Positions 49,697-61,885 of a stretch of DNA of 64,000 nt are shown in pieces. Within the stretch, counting starts at the first letter, position 1. Every line of letters starts with the position of its first letter. The translations under genes and the position numbers were made by a program. Under the pieces are notes generated by a model. It ran no database searches. It was not told the origin of the DNA and was given only the letters and a program-made list of their open reading frames with translations. This stretch comes from Panorpa germanica (taxonomy: Eukaryota > Arthropoda > Insecta > Mecoptera > Panorpidae), in NCBI GenBank assembly GCA_963678705.1, contig OY783203.1, positions 7,564,001-7,628,000 on the forward strand, in the 5' to 3' direction.

Positions 49697-51589
49697 AAAC
49701 CCTGAGTACATGTAGTATTTGTTTAGCAGAAAATAGGCGATTCTGTTCAAAAGAATTACATCATTTTCATCAAAGATATGAAGCGACAGATGGCTTACTG
49801 CTCCAAAGAGATACGCTGACAACAGCATATGGGTTTTGTAGAATTAATTCCGTAGCGCGCGTGTTCACATTCAATTATATGTTCTACAAAAAAAGATAAG
49901 GAAGAAAAACCTCTCAGTGCCGCGGTGAATTTTGTAGAAACCTACAGATTTTTTTTTCGCGTACAATTAAAGAGTAGATCTGTATATTCAGGGCTGCTTA
50001 GAACATTTGTCCGTACCGCAAAGGGGTATTCATTTTTATTGAAAGTAATACTTTTTTATTTTATAGAACAAATTACCATTTTCTTTTTTTTTTTTGAACA
50101 AGTGACCTATCTTTTCGAAATTGGTTTAAAAGGAGTGACCCGCACTACGAGTTATGCTTAGGGGCTCACCGATCCGATCCTAAAAGCGACTCTGAATCCC
50201 TATAATAAACATCTACCTCTCTGGTAACTTCTTGACTTGGTAGCTTCAGCCAGTTCAGGCATGTTCCACTGTTTGGGTTACAACTTCGCGCAGACGTAGA
50301 TTCCGTGTTATATATAATTATATAATAGAACTAATTATTTGACGGGTACTTTGTATGATAGGCTGCTGGCTTGTCCGACCCTCATTCACCCACTCGCCCA
50401 CTCTCCCACAGGGCATAAGAACGACAGGGGCACCCCTCAGATAAAGACGGATATAGACTAAGAAAATGAACGTTATTCAAATAGCTATAAATTTATATTC
50501 ATTATCTTCCCCTTCTCAATATTATTCTTGAAACATAAAAAGGATTTATAAATAAAAATCTGATTTTAATTCAAAATTAAAAGAGAATTTGTGAATAAAA
50601 CAAAATCAATTTTAATAATTACGTTTTCTAATTACTTTTAACTGATATAGATTTTTAATTATTTAACTTTTAAAATCGTATTAGATAAAAGCGACATTTC
50701 TTGAGGCGCCTTAAATTAATTAGCAAAGAATATTGATCTGATACTGTTTGTGTAGTTATAATAAACCTTGAGGCAGATCATTTTCAATTATCCATGTCGA
50801 AAAAACACAAATTAGTGCGAATAATAGATTGTTATATAAGCTATAGTGACTGTCCAAATAATTCTAGAAAGTGGACTATCAGTTATGATAATAATATATA
50901 TTTACTCACTCAACATAGTTACCTGTATTTAAGCTTTATTTAACATAAACAAGTTATTTTACATAAACAAGAATGTGACCTATTTTAATACTATTACAAC
51001 TATCAAATGACGTTCTTTCGGATTAATAGATGATTATTAGAAGCGTTTCTACATACGTGTATAGGAGATGTAAAATATAGTTTTACTTGCACAAATTTTC
51101 CATTAACATTGCAGGTTTATTTGAATTTTCTTTTTAAATGAGTAAAAGCAGACCGTATTAAGAATCTTTCAGTGCGGTCGCGTAAGTTGAGGACTTACTG
51201 TACTAGTTCCGAAATCAAATCCAAAAGCACACGACTATTTATCTACTTTGTTTTTAAATTTATGAATTTTATCTATTTACAATTCAAAACTAATTTTATA
51301 AGCGAGGACAAAATATCATGTTTGTTATCTTTGCCGATTTATTTTCAAATATATGGTATTGCTTTTACACATATTTTACTTTAAAAATGGTTACAGTTCT
51401 ATTTTAAATGAAGAGTAATGATATTTTCATAAACAAATAGAAATGAAGGCATATCCGCTGGTGGTCCCTTTCCCCCCTTTCCTACACTAAGAAATATTTG
51501 TGGTAAGATTAGAAATAAAAACAATAACTTGAAAAAAAATATATATAAATACATAGATATATACAAAATATTCTATCTATGGAATTTTG
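49697..51589. other. Mixed AT-rich DNA with unassigned open frames
   Basis: The frames 49693-49899 (ENRRFCSKELHHFHQ...) and 49925-50161 are open but unrecognised and lack clear splice signals. At 50398-50411 a pyrimidine-rich tract ending CTCTCCCACAG resembles an acceptor. A possible SINE head lies at 51170-51235. Confidence 0.35.
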
Positions 51590-51860
51590 ATTTTCTTTTT
51601 TAATTTAATTTATTTAATTTATTTAACGTCGGCCTATTTCCGATGCTGAGTCCCATCACCGACGACCTCCTTCAATATTTATGGTGTTGTGGCCTCATAT
51701 ATTGCCTCACCGCTGCCTAATAAGTGTACGATTATGTATGACCATAATCAATATAAGTTGATAACAACCAAACCCAGAAAATAAGTATCTGGTCCGGAGA
51801 TCGAACCCGAAGGCACAGCTGTCAGCGTCAAGCATCAATGCTCTCGCCCACTGTGTCGTC
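51590..51860 (-). repeat. SINE-1, complete copy with target-site duplications
   Basis: Read on the minus strand, the element starts GACGACACAGTGGGCGAGAG. It carries an A box over 51836-51849 and a B box GGTTCGATCTC at 51797-51807. A tRNA-unrelated body follows, and it ends CATCGGAAATAGGCCGACGT with an AAATTAAATAAATT-type tail. Flanking it are TCTATGGAATTTTG (51576-51589) and TCTATGAATTTTG (51861-51873), a 13-14 bp target-site duplication typical of LINE-mediated retroposition. At 271 bp it is the reference copy for the pieces elsewhere in the window. Confidence 0.9.
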
Positions 51861-51873
51861 TCTATGAATTTTG

Positions 51874-52119
51874 TTATTATTTTTGCTTCAAAAGAAACCA
51901 GTTTCAGTTATTTATACATATTATTGAAGAAAAAAAAAACACATATTATTGAAGTGAAACCAATATCACTAAAATATCAAATAAATATCGGAACCAGAGT
52001 GCAAAAAATTTCTAATATACGATGTTTTGAAATGTAATGAAATCAAGGTTCATATTACTTCATCCCTATTCCACGGAAGATAGGATTACAATAACAACAG
52101 TCTTGACGTCATAGGTCAT
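51874..52119. other. AT-rich stretch, no gene seen
   Basis: TGACGTCA is at 52104-52111. Confidence 0.5.
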
Positions 52120-52196
52120 AGGGCATAGTCAACGTTACCTACGGGCAATGGGCTACGGGCTACGGTCTACGGGCGAAAGGCTACGTGTTACGAGTG
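52120..52196. repeat. Degenerate GGGCTAC-type tandem repeat
   Basis: CTACGGGCAATGGGCTACGG then GCTACGGTCTACGGGCGAAAGGCTACG consists of imperfect 7-base units in AT-rich surroundings. The preceding GGTCATAGGGCATAG may be further degraded units. Confidence 0.8.
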
Positions 52197-52450
52197 GAGG
52201 GAACTGTTGAAATCGTAGGAGTAACGCCCCACCCATTCCTCAAATACCGACGTCGACGTTCCGAGTGTCAAAAGGAGGTTCTACGTTAGATGTAGTGATG
52301 AGATTCGAGCGAAAATCTTAGACGCGAAGTTCGATTTAAATGATATGTGAGTAAGAACAAAAAGTTCATAAATGTACTTGTAAAAATATACTGATAATGA
52401 AGTGATTTTTAGAATATTAGAACAAAGATTCACAAAAAGAGAATGATAAG

Positions 52451-53030
52451 ATCTGAATTTACTGAAAACTCGTAATTTAGAAAAAACTAAAAAAATAATT
52501 TTTCCTTTTTGCTCTATAACATTTAATTCATAAAAGATATAAAGTTGAAATTTTGCATGTATATTAAGGTTTTCAATGCTAACATTTTTTGAAAACTTGA
52601 AATTAAAAAATTCGAAAAGTGTGCGTTGAGAAAATTAGGGGGCGCGGTAGGAAACTTTGGAGAAAACTCAAATTTTGGAATACATAATAATGAAATATGT
52701 TATTAGGAAAAAAAATTTAAAATTCAAAAATTTTATTTGGGGGCACGGGGGCGGTTTTTGCCGAGGGTAAAAATAGGGCTAGAAAGTTGAAATTTTATAT
52801 ATGGGCTAACTTTGGTACCTAATTTACAAATCGAAAAAAAAATTCCAAATTTTGTAAAAAAAAAGTTGGTCAAATAATGAACAAGTTGTAAAAAATACAT
52901 TTTTTTAGTCAGTTTATATGAAAAATTATTTGTTGTTATATGTAAAATAAATATGGAACGAGTTTAATTAAAATTTGAAATGAAATTCAATTCAATTCAC
53001 ACACAAAAGACAGTCGTCGCTTCTGACCAA
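52451..53030 (+). repeat. Dispersed repeat R2, copy A
   Basis: Aligns directly with 55922-56262. Shared blocks include AAAGTTGAAATTTTGCATGT (52550), TTTTTTAGTCAGTTTATATG (52901), AAAAATTATTTGTTGTTATA and a final AGTCGTCGCTT (about 53012). Copy A has about 240 extra interior bases with G-rich runs and a second AAAGTTGAAATTTT unit at 52774. It has no coding capacity and the type of element is unknown. Confidence 0.8.
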
Positions 53031-53762
53031 TCTAGCAAGCCAATCTTACGTAGAAAATATAAGGATGGTCTGTAAACCGTAAGTAAAACATCGCTTAAAG
53101 TGACAGAAAAGTTAAATCAACAATTTGGAATCTATAGATACACATTTGATTAATAACAATACAATATGTCGAATTTAGTAAACCCAACAAAGAAAATAAT
53201 GTTTGATATAATTTGTATGTTACACTTAGTACTTTATATATTAGTATTTATATATAGTGAAGTAAGAAATTATTTTCGATGGTCTGAAAATTATCGGTAT
53301 CGATTCAATGTCGATGTCGATGTTTCTTATGGACATTCCCATATTGACAAGGATACAATATTGAATAAGACGCACAACTCAGAAATATGTTGTAAAGAGA
53401 CCACTTATAATAAATGTTGTTGAACAAGGCTTCATTCATTTCTGTGTAATTCAACGACAAGCTCAATTTTGAGGAGGAAAATATAGCAATTAGATAAATC
53501 TTAAATAAAAAATACGTGTACATGCATATTGAGTGAGCACTGTGAATCCGTGATTCCTGTTTAATTAGTACGAATAATAACACGTTTTATTACAACCCCA
53601 AGAAGAGATTTAAAAATATAATTAATTAAAATTCATGAAGGATTCAAGTAATTTAAAAAACAGAAAGAAAATGGGTCTTATTCTGTTTAATTGCGAGGCT
53701 TTATAGAAATTCTCGAACTGGTTGTTTTTATTTTTATAAACAGTGTCGTTAAACATTTTAAA
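53031..53762. other. AT-rich stretch, no gene seen
   Basis: Opposite-strand frames at 53166-53583 overlap a TCGATG simple run and are artefacts. Confidence 0.5.
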
Positions 53763-53918
53763 ATGTGTTCTACAACCAGCGCCGGTCGGAGAGGCATGCG
53801 AGAGATGCCAAACTGCAGAAAAGAAGCGCGCAGTGTTTGTAATTTCACGGTAGACAATTCTTATGTAGAAGGAGATCGCCAAAGCATTATATCGCATCTA
53901 TTTCTAATATCAAAATAA
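53763..53918 (+). CDS. Weak small-ORF candidate (51 aa)
   Basis: A true ATG opens MCSTTSAGRRGMREMPNCRK then EARSVCNFTVDNSYVEG..., ending at TAA. Its first 100 bases are GC/CpG-richer than the flanks, and the opposite strand is open too. A donor-like ACG/GTAGAC lies inside, so the block could be a non-coding or element-derived exon. No family is recognised. Confidence 0.15.
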   Translation: MCSTTSAGRRGMREMPNCRKEARSVCNFTVDNSYVEGDRQSIISHLFLISK

Positions 53919-54944
53919 TAAATAATTATTACAATTTAAACATAATTAAAATTAATATAACTAAAATGTATTTACTGTAATATTTATATTTAACTCACAA
54001 AACGCAGTCAAAAAAGTTACCTGTGTAACAATATTACCAATATACAACGTGTTGTAACCTATTTTTAGCTTTTTCTACCTTTATCTACCTTTTTTTACAT
54101 TACCATAATTAAAAAACTTTTATAAAGCCTCTTTCTCACTCACTGAGTTTTAGTGTTAATTTAAGGTTTTAACCTAAAATGTAAGTTTTAGCTTGTGAAA
54201 TATAGAGAAATAAAATTAATTATATTAAATACAATAATTTATATTAAATAAAGATAGTAATTATTACAAAATAATGTATAAAACTGACGCATGATTTCAC
54301 AAGTTCAAAATTATTAAAACTAAAAACAGATAGTGGGAATGGGACTTTAAGATTCTTATTAAAATTCTATTTACGGTTTTTAAAAGTTTTAAGAACACCT
54401 TTTTGAGGATTTAACATAGACATTTAAAATAGATATAAAATAATAATTTTATTAGTAGTTTAGTTTATTAATAAGTTTTATTTAGGTAAAATATTGTAAG
54501 TCACGTAAGTCACATTCATGTTTTGTGTACTAAGTGCTAATTAATTTATATTATTGTTAATTAATAATATACACCTTCTTTGATTCTTTAATTCTTTTGA
54601 AAAACATTTAAAAAACAGTGTATTTTTAGGAAATTAAAAAATAAATCTTGTACTATTATGTCTCTATGATTATGTAATGAAGCTAGGTGGTGAATTTTGA
54701 ACGATGATCAATATATGGATTCTAGAACTTTATCCTAGAAAGTAGGTAATGTTTGATATAATAATTTAAGGAAATTTGTAGAAAATTCCTACAAGTCACA
54801 CGAGACACCGAGAAGAACCAATGTTTTCTAACCGTTTAGGCATACCCAATTTCAATATCCAATAAAAAGAATAAGAATCTACCCAATTAAGAAATAAAAC
54901 TATATAAAATGAAATGTCACACTAAATCGAAAGTGTGAATAATT
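53919..54944. other. AT-rich stretch, no gene seen
   Basis: Nothing recognised. Confidence 0.55.
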
Positions 54945-55220
54945 TTGATAAGTCCTCAAACAAGGAACGAATATAACGGTTCTTTAACTCGGTCAGTCAT
55001 CTACATCTACTGGTACAATCTACCTGTTTGTATTTGTTTGCATTTGTGTTCGCTAAATACAAATGCTGTGAACTGGTCTGGTACTGGTGTAGGCTGGCTA
55101 GTGTATTCAGTGATGCCGACTGCTTGTTGTTCACTACTGTCATTCATCACAGTTCTTTTATTTTGTATTTTCTTTTTACTTCTTGTTTATAGAGTTGTTA
55201 GAAGAAGTATTATAGTATAA
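54945..55220 (+). CDS. Weak ORF candidate with a membrane-like segment
   Basis: The open frame has no ATG at its start. Its last 45 residues read GWLVYSVMPTACCSLLSFIT then VLLFCIFFLLLVYRVVRRSI, a hydrophobic run followed by basic residues, as at the end of a single-pass membrane protein. 55060-55140 is GC-richer. T-rich DNA readily produces such hydrophobic runs, and no acceptor is evident, so this may be chance. Confidence 0.2.
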   Translation: MISPQTRNEYNGSLTRSVIYIYWYNLPVCICLHLCSLNTNAVNWSGTGVGWLVYSVMPTACCSLLSFITVLLFCIFFLLLVYRVVRRSIIV

Positions 55221-55921
55221 AACGTAATAGTAGCGACATCTATTATATAAATTATTAACTATGAAGTTCAAATATTATAAATGGTTTTATATACACTAAT
55301 TGAATTGTATACCAAATTTATTTGATATTTAGAAACTAAAAGATGTGTACATAGTTCTTTTATTATTAAAAACATATCTAATAATAGATGGTCAAACGTA
55401 ACTCGTTATATTGTAGTAGGCAATTTGACAGTATCTATGGTTGAACACTTTTATATTTATTGTTTATTAAAAGTACATGAAATTAATTCCAATTATATTT
55501 CATCCAATTATATTCATCTAATTATAAACTCTAGCACGTGCAGGTAAATTTTTATTCTGTCGCATTATGTATCTACACATAACTCTATCTCTATTGTCTG
55601 TATAGAATTGTACAAATATAAAACGTAACGTCTGTGATTTTGAACAAAAATAAATGTTCAAAATTTCAATCATCAAATCATTAAAATTTAATGTTCGTAT
55701 CCATTTAATAAGCTGATATCTGAGAACTGTTATATATTTTTTTGTATACTTGTATATATCCTATATTATAATGTTCCAGGTGTATATTTATATTCTTATA
55801 TGTTTATATGTTTGGTTGGAATTTTGTATGGTAGCTCGAAAACGGATCCAGGGTTTTGAAAATTTCCTATTTCGTAGAGAAAAAAATTCTAAGGCTTTTG
55901 GCGTCCCCAGATTTTTCCCTG
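55221..55921. other. AT-rich stretch, no gene seen
   Basis: 55840-55921 (GGATCCAGGGTTTTGAAAAT...) may be the outer part of repeat R2 copy B. Confidence 0.45.
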
Positions 55922-56262
55922 AATTTCCTGGAAACCCGTAATTTTGGAAAAACTGAAGAAAAGTGGACCTTTTTTGTTGTATAACTTTGTATTCGTAAAA
56001 GATAGAAAGGTGAAATTTTGCATGTGTATTACGCTATTGAATGCGAACATATTTCAAAATTTAGAAATTCAAAATTTTATAAAAGGGGCGCCGAGAGAAT
56101 TAGGCGAATTATTACTTTTTTAGTCAGTTTATACGAAAAATTATTTGTTCTTATATGTAAAATTAATATAGAACGAGTTAAATATTTCAATTTAAAAATG
56201 AAATTAAAATTTTAAATGAAATTAAATATATATACAAAGGATAGTCGTCGTTTGCGACGGGG
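55922..56262 (+). repeat. Dispersed repeat R2, copy B
   Basis: Aligns with copy A at 52451-53030 from GAATTTCCTGGAAACCCGTA to AGTCGTCGTTTGCGACG, but lacks the interior expansion of copy A. The frame 56018-56215 lies inside the repeat and is not a gene. Confidence 0.8.
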
Positions 56263-58913
56263 GTAAACTCTAGTATTGTATTATATTGTTCATGGTATAT
56301 GCATTTCAGTTTTACAATTTCTTTAGATTTACTCTCACTAATCATAATTAAAAATATGTAGTTAGTCCGAATATTATATGTAAAAGCAATTAAAAAAATG
56401 ACTTACACGGACCAAATTGAAGTATGTGATAACAGTAGGCGACGTTATTTTGCATAAACATTATCAAATTGTAAGTCTACGTTCATGTTTTTATTGTTTT
56501 GATAAATAAAAAAGCAAAAGCCTTGCACATCGCTGTGACTCAACTCAGAGCTAATGATTACATCACGCAGAGGAACAGAGGTGCCTATTCATCAGAATGT
56601 TGACCCAGGACACATGTCTAAGGGCAACTTCTGGACATCGCAAACACTTAAGGTTTCGCATAGGATTCACATTGGGACTTCGACACATATTGACATATAG
56701 ATCGGTTAAGATATATACATATTCGATATGAATTGATTTTAAATAAATGAATGTTAAATAATTATTGACTTTGAACCCAAACACAACACATTTGTGAAAT
56801 AAAAATAGTGTGGGTGAATTTTATAAAAGTAGAAAAGTCACAAAGGACCCAAGGCACCAAAAGTAGCTATGTTGTAAGTACACCCCTGCCGTTTACTCTA
56901 GTTATATTCCATAATAATGACGTGATGGTGTTATACAAGTATTATTGAAAACATATTGTTTTTACAACAACTGTGATAAAAATATGCCAATTACAGTGTC
57001 AACAATTGGAGTTCTAATTACTATGCATTTAATGATGTTCCATCCTTTTTAATTAACGTCATCAGGGCGGGCGACCCAGCAGACTAATGGTAGCAAAATG
57101 TGATTTTTATTATTTGTTTTAGAATTTTATTTTCACGATTTATTTCTGCTATATATTTACACTGTGTAAAGAATCTGCGTGCTCATACCAGCAGATATAA
57201 ATGCTGCGACTCAAGCATGTACACGCAAATTCGTGAATCTGATACAAATGTTCACAACAGAATTAGCTCTAGTTGTAAGAAAACTAATTAAAATAAAGTT
57301 TCTATTTTGTCCCCAATTTTCTTCTCTGGCCGTCACTGGAATAGACTATCAATACATACATGTACACAAATATCAATTAAAATTGTGCGTAATTCTATAA
57401 TATAAACTTTCAATATTTATTTTTAGCATTTATTGTATAAAAGATATTTGAACAACTGTCTATTTCTTTGATTATACTAATACGTATTATATTGAATCCT
57501 GATTCATAAACAAAATAAAGTAAGAAAAAATATACATTCACTTTTGTTTTTGTTTTGTATCAGATATGTTTTATTAGTTTTATTGTTGATAAAAGATGGC
57601 AGCATATGTAATAACAGATATCTTGTTGATTGTTTACTTATTCTATATGGCGTACGTCTTCAATATCATAGATCATTATTTCTATAATGTTTGGAATAAT
57701 TATCATATTTCTAATTAATATTATATGAATGCATTCTTAATTTAAAGCTAAAATGTATACAAATATTATCTCATGTTTCAGTTTCTTCCAAGTGAACTAA
57801 CATTTGCATTCTGTTACTCGAACAAAATTGCTACCATAATTGTTAAGAAATAGATATTTCTAGATAGATTTAGATAGTTCTATTAGACAATGAATAAATG
57901 ATTTAGATTCGCTTATTTTTAATAAATAAAGAATTTAAAAACAGTTTAAACACAATCTTTAAAATTACGATAAATGAATAGTAAAATGACGCGTGCTATA
58001 AATTTATACATGCATTAATTATGTTATTAATAAAGATTTATTACATATAACATTTTATATTAAACTGTGATAAAACATCACTGTACGAGTATGCAGAAAA
58101 AATGAAAGAGAAAACAACATTGAAAATAATGTAACTAAGTATGAAATAGGCCAGATGTTCTCAAGGTTAAGAAAGATACAATTCAAAGATTTTATTTGAA
58201 TATCAGTAAGTTCAAATTTGATGAATAGATCGAGAGTAAGAAAAAAAGGAGAACCACCAAAATTATATGATATTTCTCTGAATCTTCCTGGATATTTTTG
58301 TATTCTTTTAATCAATAGTCCTTACATTAATATAATAATTTACTTAAGCCAAATCTAGAAATATTTAATCTAACAGGGTTTTATTTTATTATTTCACAGC
58401 TATTCTAAGGTTTTTTATTCTAAAAAAGGTTTTCCTAAGAAGGTTTATAACTTTGGTAATGCGCAAAAGAGTTGATCTGTGTTTATCGGATGTGGTCTTC
58501 TCAATAGACAAAGCTATGGGGTAAGAAAATTTTAGGTGGAAAAAATAAAACAATTTGACACTGAAAATAATTTTGCATTTGGAATGAGAAGTCAAGAAAG
58601 AATCACTTAAAGAAACAAAAACTGAGTTCAATGGATGGACATGAAATAATGAGCGGTAGTTACGGGTACCCGCAAAGTGAAAGTAGAATCTAAGATATTG
58701 CAAAAAATCCAAAGGCATACTACATATATATGTATTAACCTATCTCACAAATAATAATTGCATTGTGATTAAAAAATACAAATTTTCAAAAATGAATGCA
58801 TACAAAAAATAATTTAAATAATAAATAAATGTATTAGTTATTGCTCATATAAATAAAATTAGTTACTTTGGTTAAATTAGTCTAATAGTTGTTTCAATTT
58901 TAATTCAAAATAT
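56263..58913. other. AT-rich stretch, no gene called
   Basis: The minus-strand frame 56563-56784 ends in a moderately GC-rich segment (NVNPMRNLKCLRCPEVALRH...) of unknown nature. The frames 58055-58315 and 58389-58718 (-) are unrecognised and could be a hAT interior or chance. Confidence 0.35.
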
Positions 58914-58933
58914 GAAATCTTTGGGAACCACTG
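58914..58933 (-). mobile_element. hAT-type transposon terminus (inverted)
   Basis: AAATCTTTGGGAACCACTG is the complement of CAGTGGTTCCCAAAGATTT, a typical hAT terminal repeat. No partner end was found within reach upstream. Confidence 0.5.
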
Positions 58934-59984
58934 AGTTATATTGACAACAACAGTAGCACTCGAGACATATTGAAGTAACCTTGATGTAAATAGAGTGGGG
59001 ATGATGATAGAATGCAACGGTATAAAAGTCAGCAAAGTTTATATAGTTAGAAAACGTGAGAGAAAAAGAGATGAAATACGAACAAAAATAATAGTTAAAA
59101 GTAAAGGTTTTGTGGAAATATGAAGGAAATATATACAGAGGCGTAAATAGGAATCGCTAAATCATGAAATATTTGATTTGATAGTTGTATAGTTTCTGGA
59201 TATTATCAGTGCCGCACTAGGTTATGAGGAAGCCATACTGTAATATTTGATATGTCATGAAATTTGTGTGACGTAATTTATAGATGACCTGTTATCATTA
59301 CAAGAGGTTGAAAATGACTTATATAAATATATCATTAGCAGGTAAGCGTCGCATTAGCTCCTCTCTTGCGGACGCCCATGCCTGTATGTCAGATCTGTGG
59401 GTGTATAAGTACATATACAAGAAAGGAAGGAATGGAAAAATATAGACATGGAAAAAAGGAAAAAACTAAAGCGACGTGAGTATGGCATAGCAATGGCAAT
59501 ATAACTGATTCTCGACGGTATACGGGAAAAGATAAAAGAGCTTTGGAATAGACTTGTTGCTAAATATGGTATATATTTATTCATGCTCCAATGAAAATAA
59601 AATATAAAAGAGATGAAATTGTGTATAAAAAATACGGTTTTAATATTACGTGTATAATCATCACCAACGGTTTAAGTATTAACTGAAAAATCCTGCAATC
59701 CAGTGGAAGGGGGCGCTCTGAAGTGTTTCGTCTCAGGCAACCCGAATTGTATATATTATGTAAATGTTACTTTCGTGTTTCCCGTGATATTTAAAATTAA
59801 GGAAATAATCCTTCGTTATCACATTGATGCTAATTTTTATTTGAACAGTATTCCAGCTATAATGAATGTATGTATTTTACTTTATTGTAAATGCCATTTT
59901 GGTTTTACAATCTATTTACAATTATTCCTTATTTCATTCTTTAAGTAAAGAAATATTAAAAATCTTCATTCATTTATTTCTGTA
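58934..59984. other. AT-rich DNA with a DNA-element end
   Basis: GAAATTTGTGTGACGTAATT then TATAGATGACC at 59262-59290 resembles the terminus at 62140-62170. GGAAGGGGGCGCTCTGAAGT at 59705 is another GC-rich, element-like word. No gene is seen. Confidence 0.4.
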
Positions 59985-59989
59985 TACAT

Positions 59990-60080
59990 TATCTTCCTTC
60001 TCTTTACTTCCACCATCCATACTCTTCCAGGCCTACTCGACTTTTCACTTTCCCCTGACCTCTACTCTTAATGTACTCTA
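59990..60080 (-). pseudogene. Second partial copy of the LINE ORF2 C-terminus
   Basis: The + strand sequence CTTCCAGGCCTACTCGACTT ... CCTCTACTCTTAATGTACTC then TAATGGT aligns with 60215-60286 of the neighbouring LINE relic (TTGCAGGATTTCTATCAGGT ... CATCTACTCTTAATATGCTC). It is a degraded direct duplicate of the 3' part of the same family, 200 bp away. Confidence 0.55.
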
Positions 60081-60136
60081 ATGGTCGATAGTACAGTGTT
60101 GCTTTTTATGGAATTAGTTTTATAACCTACAAACTA

Positions 60137-60725
60137 TCACGGCTCATCTCCTTTGTCTTTATTTTCCATTCTCTTGCTTCTAACCTCATTCATCCATTTT
60201 ATTTCTTTCTTCTCTTGCAGGATTTCTATCAGGTCTACTTCGCTTTCCACATTCTCCTTACATCTACTCTTAATATGCTCTAATGTTTCAACTTCCATGC
60301 CACACATCCTGCATCGTTTCTCTTCCTCTGATCCGCAGTACCTACTGCCCCTTTCTTCATCCCCAAGTCTAAATCTCCTCATCGATCATTTCCTCTTTCT
60401 TTCCTCCCGTGTTTTACTAGATATTGCAGGATTTCTTCGACCGTAACTGTCTGTATATGATATTGTACTTTGCTTCATCCATCTTCTTCATTCTATTCTT
60501 TTGTTAAACATCGATATCTCTTTCCTTACTAATATCACCTCCGCGTTATTCCTCTTCCTTCATAATATCTTCTTCTTTCTTGTTCCTATCTTTAATCCTC
60601 TATCCTCAAGTTGTTCCCCTTTACCTCTTCCATTATTAAATATCCTGGAGTACTTATTCGTTCCCAATACCCATTTATATACTTTTCCTGCAACGCCTCT
60701 TCTTGCTATGATGATAACGTATAGA
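60137..60725 (-). pseudogene. Non-LTR retrotransposon (LINE) ORF2 C-terminal relic
   Basis: The last open segment (60382-60137) reads RFRLGDEERGSRYC then CRMCGMEVETLEHIKSRC, a CX2CX8HX4C zinc-binding motif found at the end of many insect LINE ORF2 proteins. Further upstream on the minus strand, in other frames, are EEILQYLVKHG (about 60438), YNIIYRQLR (60468), TPGYLIMEE (60651) and KWVLG (60676). All are in the expected order for this family's post-reverse-transcriptase region. At least three frameshifts and several stops separate them. No reverse transcriptase domain is seen upstream. The copy is therefore 5'-truncated and dead. The + strand frames over it are shadows. Confidence 0.8.
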
Positions 60726-61885
60726 ATGCATCACACTCGCAAGAACAGCATAAAATAAATTAACAGGAAAACAAAATATGATACAAGGAAACCACAACTA
60801 TAAGATTCTATAATATTTTGAAAATATCGTTTAATAAAAATAAGGCGTATTTATATTTTATTCTGTTTTATACATGTAACCTTTGAACCCGAGGTCAATA
60901 ACTTTCATGAAATTTTATTAAAAATATATTTGACTATGGAAAAATCGTAACTCATACTCCTTATTTCTAAAGCTTCTTTCTTGGAATCGTGCTTTGATTT
61001 TTCTTTTAGTCGCAGCGCAATAACTAGAAAAATACCCTTTTCTAAATTTTATTTTTACGCTGTAGGGAAGCTACACAATTACATGAACAAGAAGAAGGTA
61101 TTAAATAAGTAACAACGCTAGTTATGAATATAATCAGAAAGAGATAGTTGTCCAGAGATGATTCTCTCTCTCTGTGCGTGGTTATTGACGGATAGTTAAA
61201 CTTGTTATATATTTTATTTTATCTAGTGTAAATGCCATGCCACCTTTCGGTTGGTCCAAACGGCTGAATTTTCAATGAAAATTTTATAAAATATTATTTG
61301 AATGTTGCTTTCTATGTGCTTAAAAGTTTGAATAAAAAAGTTCTTTTATTAGAGAAAATATGCTTTTCTAAATTTCGAAACCTATTTAACCCCTTAAGGT
61401 TATTCTGCTTAAAACGTGTATAGATAAATAGCTGTAATACCGCTTCCGGAAGTACACAAACGAAGTCATAAAAAATACATTGAATTTCTGAGTAAATGTC
61501 GCCACTTTTTTACAAAAGCTATAAATAAACAAGTTTTTATCATATTAGATTTATCAGCTTTGATATTAAAATTGACAAAATATTTGTTAATACAGCAGTA
61601 CCTAACCTCAGTGTTTACTAGATTATTTTTACACAATTTGGTTCTTTTTTTTTTATTTATTATTTTTTTCCTGTTTTTCTTGATAAATTGAGCAACAGCT
61701 GCATTCTTAAAATAAAATTGTTACTTTATAAAATGTTGCATAAAAATATAAAACCAAAACGAATATATTATATATACGATATAGAAATACAATGTTGCAA
61801 TATTTCAAGAAATATTATTACTTACTTTTCTTTAAATTACATTTATTTTATTTTATTTAAATAAATTTTATAATTCACAATCAAT
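60726..61885. other. AT-rich stretch, no gene seen
   Basis: Nothing recognised beyond a short TCTCTCTCTCTGTG run at 61164. Confidence 0.55.

Noticed and set aside
58055-58718. hAT transposase upstream of the inverted end at 58933
   Set aside because: The frames here show no hAT motifs on either strand; they are AT-rich and hydrophobic.
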